In this document: positions 25,922 through 32,550 of the stretch, piece by piece
Position numbering within the stretch: the first letter of the stretch is position 1
Layout: each line of letters opens with the position of its first letter
Assembly: GCA_024694365.1 (NCBI GenBank)
Contig: JAILJX010000012.1
Coordinates: 1-56,076, forward strand
Source of the DNA: Kiritimatiellia bacterium
GTDB taxonomy: Bacteria; Verrucomicrobiota; Kiritimatiellia; RFP12; UBA1067
Reading direction: 5' to 3'
DNA length: 56,076 bases
Notes under the pieces: generated by a model
What the model was told of the DNA's origin: nothing
Database searches by the model: none
Seen by the model: the letters and a program-made list of their open reading frames with translations, nothing else
Translations under genes and position numbers: made by a program

Positions 25922-27091
25922 ATGAAACAAGGTTGGCGTTGGTATGGTGACGCGGATGCGATCACCCTCAAAGAAATCCGTCAGGCAGGGGTTACCGACA
26001 TCGTTGCCGCGCTTTATGAAAGAAAGCCCGGAGAGGTTTGGCCTGTGTCCGAAATAAGGGCGAGGCAGAAAAAGGTAAAAGATGCCGGGATGACATGGAG
26101 CGTCGTTGAATCCGTACCGGTTCACGAAGACATCAAGAAGCACGCCGGCGAGTGTTTGAGGTATGTCGAAAATTACAAGAAGACCCTCAGGAATCTCGCC
26201 AAATGCGGCATAAAGACGGTATGTTACAACTTCATGCCAGTCCTGGACTGGACGAGATCAAACTTGGCGTACAGGCTGCCGGACGGGTCCACATGCCTGG
26301 AATACAACGAGTATGAACTTGCCGGATTCGACATGTTTTACCTGAAGCGCCCGGGGGCCGGGAAGGAATATTGCAGAAAAACGCGCGAGCGTGCTGCGAG
26401 GCTTTGGAAAAAACTCTCTGAAAAGGAAAAGAAGCGAGTGGCCGATTCCGTGCTCATGGGTTTGCCCGGGACAGTGGACGATTTGACGCCTGACGAGTTT
26501 CTGGCCCAGCTCAAGACATACGAGGGGATAGATGACGCGAAGCTTCGCCAGAACATGTACTGGTTCCTGAACGAGATATCGCCTGTTCTGGAAGAGACAG
26601 GCGTAGACATGTGCATCCATCCGGACGATCCGCCGCATCCGATTTTCGGACTGCCGAGAATACTCTCAAATGCGGACGACATTGCGGAAATGTACAGGAA
26701 ATGCCCGTCCCGACATGTCGGTCTCACGCTCTGCACCGGTTCTCTCGGCGGCGACCCCGCCAACGATGCTGTCGAAATCATGAAGAAATTCGGCAAACGC
26801 GTTTTCTTCTGCCATTTTCGAAATCTTGAATACACCGCTGATGGCGTATTCCACGAGTCGCAATGCCATCTTTGCGGACAGACGGATATGCCGAAGCTCT
26901 TCGAGGCTTTTCTCAGGGAGGAGAAGCGCCGTGGAGAAAAAATAGTGGTACGTCCCGATCACGGACGCTTCTTGGAGATAGACAAGGGGCGAAAGTGCTA
27001 CAGCGGGTATAGCTATGGCGGAAGGTTGATCGGCCTCGCGGAATTGCGAGGGCTTGAAATAGGGCTCAAGTACGCCAAGAAGGGGCTTTAG
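25922..27091 (+). CDS. uxuA: Mannonate dehydratase
   Basis: Converts D-mannonate to 2-keto-3-deoxygluconate in glucuronate catabolism. The 389-residue protein has the family runs MKQGWRWYGDADAITL, TVCYNFMPVLDWTR, CIHPDDPPHPIFGLPRI and HFRNLEYTADGVFHES, which include the metal-binding Cys/His residues. The length matches the UxuA family. It agrees with the GH105-GH35 enzyme downstream, since breakdown of uronate-containing plant polysaccharides yields such acids. The gene is followed by rsmE after 5 nt. uxaC and uxuB are not in the window. Confidence 0.96.
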   Translation: MKQGWRWYGDADAITLKEIRQAGVTDIVAALYERKPGEVWPVSEIRARQKKVKDAGMTWSVVESVPVHEDIKKHAGECLRYVENYKKTLRNLAKCGIKTVCYNFMPVLDWTRSNLAYRLPDGSTCLEYNEYELAGFDMFYLKRPGAGKEYCRKTRERAARLWKKLSEKEKKRVADSVLMGLPGTVDDLTPDEFLAQLKTYEGIDDAKLRQNMYWFLNEISPVLEETGVDMCIHPDDPPHPIFGLPRILSNADDIAEMYRKCPSRHVGLTLCTGSLGGDPANDAVEIMKKFGKRVFFCHFRNLEYTADGVFHESQCHLCGQTDMPKLFEAFLREEKRRGEKIVVRPDHGRFLEIDKGRKCYSGYSYGGRLIGLAELRGLEIGLKYAKKGL

Positions 27092-27096
27092 CCGCG

Positions 27097-27840
27097 ATGC
27101 ACCGTCTGCTTGTCCCCCGGGCCGAACTTATGAAAGACTTTCCCGTGCTGCCGCAATGTGCGGCGCGGCATCTTAAAGTTGTCAGGCCTCGGGACGGGGA
27201 GGCGGTGGAACTTTTCGACGGTTGCGGCGCAAAGCGCGTCTACAGGTACGGTGCAGCATCTCACTCACTTGGGGATCCGTCCGACCGCATCATGCTGCCG
27301 CGGTCCGATCCCCTTACTCTGTTTGCTTGCGTCACGAAGGGGTCAAGATGGGACTGGACGGTTGAGAAAGCGGTGGAGTTGGGCGTGACAAGAATAGTCC
27401 CTGTCATATCGGAACGGACGATTGTTCGCATCGCGCCGTCAGACCGCGAAGCAAAACGTGATCGCTGGACGAGGATTGCGGAGGATGCCGCACGCCAGTC
27501 GGACGCCGTGTGGCTGCCGGAGATTTCCCCCGTGACGGACTTCGCCGACACGCTTGCGCTCGTCAAAGAGACGGAATGTTTTGTCGGCGCTCTGACGGAT
27601 CCGCCTGCGCCGCCTTTGCTCGAAGCCGTGCGCAAGGCGCCGGCGGTTCCTGCGCGCGGATTTGCCGCTTATATCGGACCGGAAGGCGATTTCACCTCTG
27701 CCGAGCTCTCCTCGCTCCTTGAAATAGCCACTCCCGCCAGCTTCGGCCCCAATATTCTCAGGGCTGAAACCGCTGCGATTTTTGCTGTCGCCGTACTTGC
27801 GGCCGCTCGCGAAAAAGCGTATAATATCAGCAATGGCTAA
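27097..27840 (+). CDS. rsmE: 16S rRNA m3U1498 methyltransferase RsmE
   Basis: SPOUT-class methyltransferase acting on U1498 of 16S rRNA. The 247 residues include the knot motifs YIGPEGDFTSAEL and SFGPNILRAETAAIFAV at the C-terminus, and the N-terminal RNA-binding part HRLLVPRAELM. The promoter for the V-ATPase D gene lies inside its 3' coding end, and its stop overlaps that gene by 8 nt. Confidence 0.94.
   Translation: MHRLLVPRAELMKDFPVLPQCAARHLKVVRPRDGEAVELFDGCGAKRVYRYGAASHSLGDPSDRIMLPRSDPLTLFACVTKGSRWDWTVEKAVELGVTRIVPVISERTIVRIAPSDREAKRDRWTRIAEDAARQSDAVWLPEISPVTDFADTLALVKETECFVGALTDPPAPPLLEAVRKAPAVPARGFAAYIGPEGDFTSAELSSLLEIATPASFGPNILRAETAAIFAVAVLAAAREKAYNISNG
27797..27825 (+). promoter_or_regulatory. 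Promoter of the V-ATPase D-I-K genes, inside rsmE
   Basis: TTGCGG at 27797-27802, a 17-bp spacer and a perfect TATAAT at 27820-27825. The ntpD start codon is 7 nt after the -10, so the mRNA should be leaderless. Confidence 0.75.
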
Positions 27841-28447
27841 AATCAAACTAACGAAGACGGAATTAAAGGCGCAGACTGACGCTCTCAAGCGCTTTCAGCG
27901 TTTCTTGCCGATGTTGCAGCTCAAGAAGCAGCAGTTGCAGAGCGAAATCGCCGGCATAACGGCGAAAGCCGAGGCTGTCGGTGCGAAGGAGATGGCGGTG
28001 CGAGAAGGCCTGAACGGATGGGTTGGCCTTTTTGCGACAGACGCGACCCTTCTTTCGGGCTTGGTTAGGGTGAAAAGCGTGAACACCGGAACCGCGAACA
28101 TAGCTGGTGTCGCGATTCCGACTTTTGAATCCATTGAGACCGATGTCAAGGAGATCGATCCTTGGCTGACGCCGGCATGGATCGACAATGCCGTGGATGC
28201 GACGACGCAGATTTTGTCGCTCCAATGCGAGAGAGCTGTCTATGAAGAGCAGCGCAGGCTCGTCACCGTCGAGCTTCAGACAACTTCTCAGCGCGTGAAT
28301 CTTTTCGAAAAGGTTAAAATCCCGCAGTGCAAAGAGGCGATAAGGGTCATAAAAATCGCCCTTGGCGATGAGCAGACTGCGGCCGTGACGCGCGGAAAGA
28401 TCGCAAAGTCGCGAGTTCCCGAGGCGGAAGAGGAGGTGGCGGCATGA
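27833..28447 (+). CDS. ntpD: V-type ATP synthase/ATPase subunit D
   Basis: Central-stalk subunit of a V/A-type rotary ATPase. The 204 residues form two long helices, starting MAKIKLTKTELKAQTDALKR and ending in an arm with RRLVTVELQTTSQRVNLFEK, a family hallmark. I place the start at ATG 27833, 7 nt after a TATAAT; an in-frame upstream start would fuse 17 foreign residues. No ribosome-binding site is visible. It overlaps subunit I by 4 nt. Subunits A, B, C, E and F are absent here. Confidence 0.92.
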   Translation: MAKIKLTKTELKAQTDALKRFQRFLPMLQLKKQQLQSEIAGITAKAEAVGAKEMAVREGLNGWVGLFATDATLLSGLVRVKSVNTGTANIAGVAIPTFESIETDVKEIDPWLTPAWIDNAVDATTQILSLQCERAVYEEQRRLVTVELQTTSQRVNLFEKVKIPQCKEAIRVIKIALGDEQTAAVTRGKIAKSRVPEAEEEVAA

Positions 28448-30078
28448 TTGTCAAGATGAAGCACCTTGATCTTCTTTGTGTCGCATCCTCCAAGTCTCAG
28501 ACGCTCGAGAGGCTTCGCTCCATGGGCGCGGTGCATCTTGATCTGACATCCGCTTCCGGGGCTGAGGTTTCATCGGCAAGGGGTGATGCGGCCGATGCGG
28601 AATCCGCCGTAAGGGCTATCCTCAAAGCGCGCGGCAAAACCGCCGTTGCAAGCCCCACGGCACTGGACGTGAAGTCGGTGCTGTCTCTCGCGGAATCGAT
28701 CGCACGCGACAAGTCGTCGGCCGAAGAACTTTCCCGCATAATAGCGGAATACGAACCATACGGAGATTTCGACCCCGCTCTCGCCAGGAAACTGCTCGAT
28801 GAAGGCATTGATCTTAAAGCCGTCGCCGAAATTCCGGAGACGTTGCCGCCAAAGCGGCTTTCGGAGATGCAGGCGGATCTTGCTGCCATGGAGAAACGGA
28901 TCGGCGATTCGACTTCTAAACTCGCACAGTGTGACGAAAATGCGATTCTCGTGTCGTATCCGGAGCTTGCCGACCGCATAGCGTTCGCCGCCGCCAAGGA
29001 ATTGATGTCGGAGTCGGGGGAGATAGCTTTTGTCTCCGGGTGGATCCCTGCGCCAGATGCAGATGCTTTCAGAGCGGAATCCGTGAAAGCTGGCTGGGGT
29101 ATTCTTCTTCGCGATCCGGTGAGCGGCGAAGTTCCGCCGACTCTTGTCGAGCCGCCGAAGATGTTCCGTCCGATGAAGGCTCTTTTCGCCGGGCTTGGAA
29201 TAGCGCCGGCCTACACTGAGGCGGACGTCTCCGTGCCTTTCATGTGCTACTTCGCGCTCTTTTTCGCAATGCTCGTGGGCGATGGCGCGTATGGCGCCAT
29301 ATTCCTGCTTTCGACTCTCTTGATGGCGAAGAAGCTGCCGAAGAGCTGGTTCATCCTTCTGATGACGTTTTCGATTTCGACCGTTGCGTGGGGTTTTCTC
29401 TCCAATACGTGGTTCGGCGCGAACATCCCATGGTGCAGAAATTGGCCTACCGTGAAGTGGTTGGCTGATTCTACATACCACAATATGATGCTATTGTGCT
29501 TCACGATCGGAGTTTCCCACCTCATGCTCGCAAGAATATGGAATGGCGTCTGCAAACTTCCTGATTCCACCGCCGTCGCGGAATTCGGTTGGGCCGGCGT
29601 TCTGTTGTTCATGTATCTCGTGACGAATTCGATTGTAGGCATATTCCGCGGAATACCTTCGTGGTCGTTTTGGGTTTTTGGAGTGTCGCTTGTGGCGGTT
29701 TTCGGTTTTTCGGTGAAGCCTTCCGAACTGAAAACGCGAGGGGCTGAGCTGGGCATGCTCCCGCTGAACATCATGAGTGCGCTGGGAGACATCATCAGCT
29801 ACGTGCGTCTCTTTGCCGTAGGCCTTGCTTCCGTCAAGGTCGCCGAAAACTTCAATTCAATGGCGACCGGGCTCGTCGCAGGGGATGGGGCGCTTTGGGT
29901 CAAGGCCCTCATGTCGGTCGCCATGGTTCTGATTCTTGTCGTCGGGCACGGACTCAACCTTGCGATGGCCGGCCTGTCGATTCTGGTCCATGCCGTGCGG
30001 CTCAATACGCTCGAGTTCTCCAACCACAAGGGCGTCTCGTGGGCGGGATACGCTTTCAAACCTTTTAAGAAAAACTAA
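28444..30078 (+). CDS. ntpI: V-type ATP synthase/ATPase subunit I
   Basis: Membrane stator subunit (a-type) that forms the proton or Na+ half-channels next to the K ring. The 544-residue protein has a soluble N-terminal half (about 1-240) and a C-terminal half with about seven membrane segments, including VPFMCYFALFFAMLVGDGAYG, ILVVGHGLNLAMAGLSILVH and the C-terminal HAVRLNTLEFSNHKGVSWAG. It is shorter than typical 600-660-residue members, mostly in the soluble arm, as in other compact bacterial versions. It lies between D and K, the usual local order. Confidence 0.93.
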   Translation: MIVKMKHLDLLCVASSKSQTLERLRSMGAVHLDLTSASGAEVSSARGDAADAESAVRAILKARGKTAVASPTALDVKSVLSLAESIARDKSSAEELSRIIAEYEPYGDFDPALARKLLDEGIDLKAVAEIPETLPPKRLSEMQADLAAMEKRIGDSTSKLAQCDENAILVSYPELADRIAFAAAKELMSESGEIAFVSGWIPAPDADAFRAESVKAGWGILLRDPVSGEVPPTLVEPPKMFRPMKALFAGLGIAPAYTEADVSVPFMCYFALFFAMLVGDGAYGAIFLLSTLLMAKKLPKSWFILLMTFSISTVAWGFLSNTWFGANIPWCRNWPTVKWLADSTYHNMMLLCFTIGVSHLMLARIWNGVCKLPDSTAVAEFGWAGVLLFMYLVTNSIVGIFRGIPSWSFWVFGVSLVAVFGFSVKPSELKTRGAELGMLPLNIMSALGDIISYVRLFAVGLASVKVAENFNSMATGLVAGDGALWVKALMSVAMVLILVVGHGLNLAMAGLSILVHAVRLNTLEFSNHKGVSWAGYAFKPFKKN

Positions 30079-30094
30079 CCAAAAGGAGATAACA

Positions 30095-30547
30095 ATGAGT
30101 GATGCAGCAATGATCGTAGCGGGCGCGGTAGCGTGCCTTGGACTCGCCGGAGCGGGAAGTGCGTTCGGTACGGGATTCGCCGCCGCTGCGGCTGTCGGGG
30201 CATGGAAAAAGTGCTATGCCGCAAACAAGCCCGCGCCATTCCTACTGCTTTCGTTCGTGGGCGCGCCAATAACACAGACCCTCTACGGAATGATTCTGAT
30301 GTTTATCATGCTTGGCAAGACGGGTATTCAAGGCGCGGGCGTCCCTTGCCTTATCGCCGGCATTTTTGCCGGTCTCGCAATCGGGCTCTCGGCGCTTTTC
30401 CAGGGCCGTGCTGGCGCAGCCGCATGCGATGCCCAGGCTGAGACGAATCAGGGCTTCACGAACTATCTTGCGGCGCTCGGCATCGTCGAGACGGTCGCGA
30501 TTTTTGCGATGGTCTTCGCTTTGATCGCTCTTGGCAGCGTAAAGTAA
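30095..30547 (+). CDS. ntpK: V-type ATP synthase/ATPase subunit K
   Basis: Membrane rotor (proteolipid) subunit, 150 residues with two fused hairpins and four helices. The ion-binding Glu is in the last helix, GIVETVAIFAMVF; the equivalent place in the first hairpin is APITQTLYG, with Gln, as in two-hairpin NtpK. AAAGGAG lies 7 nt before ATG 30095. Whether the ring moves Na+ or H+ is not certain; the Gln/Glu arrangement resembles Na+-moving NtpK. Confidence 0.92.
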   Translation: MSDAAMIVAGAVACLGLAGAGSAFGTGFAAAAAVGAWKKCYAANKPAPFLLLSFVGAPITQTLYGMILMFIMLGKTGIQGAGVPCLIAGIFAGLAIGLSALFQGRAGAAACDAQAETNQGFTNYLAALGIVETVAIFAMVFALIALGSVK

Positions 30548-30556
30548 GTTCCACAT

Positions 30557-32314
30557 ATGCGCCTCTGTTCCAAATGGGGCTCGTTCCTCGCCTTCGCTGC
30601 GCTTTTTGCGGCGGGGGCGGGTTTCGTTTTCTGGGGGACATGGTCCATGGACTTGGTTCCCATCATGCCGGACTGTCCGACAAGTTTCCCCGCCGACTAC
30701 GCCGAAGAATGGATGCGTGGATGGAACAGGAGCGGCAAATTCGTTCCGGGCGACATTATCGCTTTCATCGGCAGCCCGTATTTCTGGGTTGAGCTCAGGT
30801 ATGTCCTGCCGGTTTTCTTCGCGGCTCTCGGCATGGCGTATTTTCTGCGAGGAAGGGGATTGTCCCGTCCTGCGTCGTATGGCGCTGGGCTCTTTCTCGC
30901 GTTTTCCGGATACTGGCTTACGTTGTTCTCCGCCGGACATCTTGGATGGTTTCAATGGATGACATACGGCGTATTCGCTTTCGGACTCATAGACCGCGCG
31001 TTTGCCAAGGGAAAGATCCGGCATTGGGCTCTTCTCGGCGCGGTGCTTGCATGGGGGAGTTTCTACCAGCCAGACCTTTGGCTTCTCTTCACCGTATTCA
31101 CTGCCGTATATTTCGCATACCGGTATGCGGCGTCGGCTCTTGCCAATAAAGGGACTCCGCCAAGAGAAAGGTGGATCCCCGTCCGTTGGCTCAAAGGCGC
31201 CGCTGTTTCCCTCGCCGTCTTCGTTCTGATAGGTTTGCCGAGTTTTCGCAGCGCCATTTTCGGCGATTTGGCTTCCCGCGACAAGCAGATAGATTCAGGC
31301 GAAACAGTTTCTGGCGGCGTGACGGACGAGTCCGAAAAACGCTGGATATTCGTTACCAACTGGTCCATGCCCCCCGAGGATACGCGAGAGTTCTGGAATG
31401 CGCGCGTCCATGGCGACACAAGCTGTCCGATGACTCTCGCAATCGGCGAAGGACGCGGCAACGGGATAAAGCCTTATGCCGGACGCCTCGGACGCCCTCT
31501 GAACGCATCTTCCGGCAACTATCGCCAGCATTCCCTGTATGTCGGATGGCTTACTTGTCTCATGGCTATCGTCGGTGTGTTGACGGGCTTCAAAAATCGT
31601 GATGTACTTTTCTTCCTTGCATGCGGCACCGTTTTCTGGCTGTTCTCGCTCGGACGTTTCTGCGAACCCGTATACAGAATCGTGTACAGTCTACCGATGG
31701 GCGACTACCTGCGAGCCCCGGTCAAATGGCATCATCTGACGGAATTCTGCATCGTCGTTCTCGCCGGATACGGGCTCCAGTCTGTATATTCAGCATTGCG
31801 AGCCAGTGAAAGCCTTCCGCGTTTCATGGCTCCCGCGGCTATTCTCTTTCTTGTTGCCGTCGGTATCGCCGATCTCGCGAAAAACGACGCTCTCTACTGC
31901 GCCCCGCATGCAGCTGATGCGACAGTCGCTCCCCTTGGCAAGGTTATCGCCGAAGTGCCGGAAAATCCGTCACGGGCTGAGAGTCTGATAGTATACATAC
32001 GCGAGTCTCTAAAGTCCGGCGGCAAGGAGCCGTATGTTTTCGGAAAGTACATTTTCGAGGGCCCTAAAGGCGCTAAAATTCTTGGACCGCACCATTATTC
32101 AGCGTATGCTCAGGATGGTTCCGAGTTCGCGATAGACCTTCCGGTTGTAGAATTTGCCGCAGAGCGCCCTAAACTTAGCGAGCAAGGCGAGGTGATGGGT
32201 GACGGACCTTTCCTGATGGCTGTCGTGTCGATTTTGGTTTCCGGTCTGGCCGTTGGTCTTCTTGTATTCACTGCACTAAACAGCCGTGTCGACGGCAAGC
32301 TGAGATTCTCATGA
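30557..32314 (+). CDS. YfhO-like polytopic membrane protein
   Basis: A 585-residue protein with about ten to twelve membrane segments, long loops and no clear catalytic signature. The overall pattern (N-terminal helix, LGMAYFLRGRGLSRPASYGAG, GDYLRAPVKWHHLTEF and a final C-terminal helix) resembles YfhO-type putative glycosyl or lipid transferases of the GT-C fold. It follows the V-ATPase K gene by 9 nt and overlaps the acyl carrier protein gene by 4 nt. Function is unknown; a role in building a surface glycolipid is a guess. Confidence 0.6.
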   Translation: MRLCSKWGSFLAFAALFAAGAGFVFWGTWSMDLVPIMPDCPTSFPADYAEEWMRGWNRSGKFVPGDIIAFIGSPYFWVELRYVLPVFFAALGMAYFLRGRGLSRPASYGAGLFLAFSGYWLTLFSAGHLGWFQWMTYGVFAFGLIDRAFAKGKIRHWALLGAVLAWGSFYQPDLWLLFTVFTAVYFAYRYAASALANKGTPPRERWIPVRWLKGAAVSLAVFVLIGLPSFRSAIFGDLASRDKQIDSGETVSGGVTDESEKRWIFVTNWSMPPEDTREFWNARVHGDTSCPMTLAIGEGRGNGIKPYAGRLGRPLNASSGNYRQHSLYVGWLTCLMAIVGVLTGFKNRDVLFFLACGTVFWLFSLGRFCEPVYRIVYSLPMGDYLRAPVKWHHLTEFCIVVLAGYGLQSVYSALRASESLPRFMAPAAILFLVAVGIADLAKNDALYCAPHAADATVAPLGKVIAEVPENPSRAESLIVYIRESLKSGGKEPYVFGKYIFEGPKGAKILGPHHYSAYAQDGSEFAIDLPVVEFAAERPKLSEQGEVMGDGPFLMAVVSILVSGLAVGLLVFTALNSRVDGKLRFS

Positions 32315-32550
32315 ACGGTTTGCCAGAGAGCCGCGCGTTGCGGGAGGATTTCTTCACTCTCGCCGCACGTGTATTATCCGTGCCTCGAGAAACTCTTTCA
32401 TATTCCACCTCGCGCGGTTCGATCCCGGAATGGGATAGCGTAAACCATCTTCGGCTTGTCATGGAGACCGAGGCGGCGTTCGGCGTTCACTATCCACTTG
32501 AAATCATCCCTCGCCTCGACAAGCTTTCGGATTTCCTGGAACGCCTATGA
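32311..32550 (+). CDS. Acyl carrier protein
   Basis: A 79-residue stand-alone carrier. The phosphopantetheine attachment site is the Ser in WDSVNHLRLVME, followed by the usual helix III pattern FGVHYPLEIIPRLDKLSDFL. It overlaps both neighbours as ATGA. No ketosynthase, thioesterase or acyl-ACP ligase is adjacent, so this is a specialised ACP, perhaps serving acylation of the product of the neighbouring membrane protein. Confidence 0.85.
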   Translation: MNGLPESRALREDFFTLAARVLSVPRETLSYSTSRGSIPEWDSVNHLRLVMETEAAFGVHYPLEIIPRLDKLSDFLERL

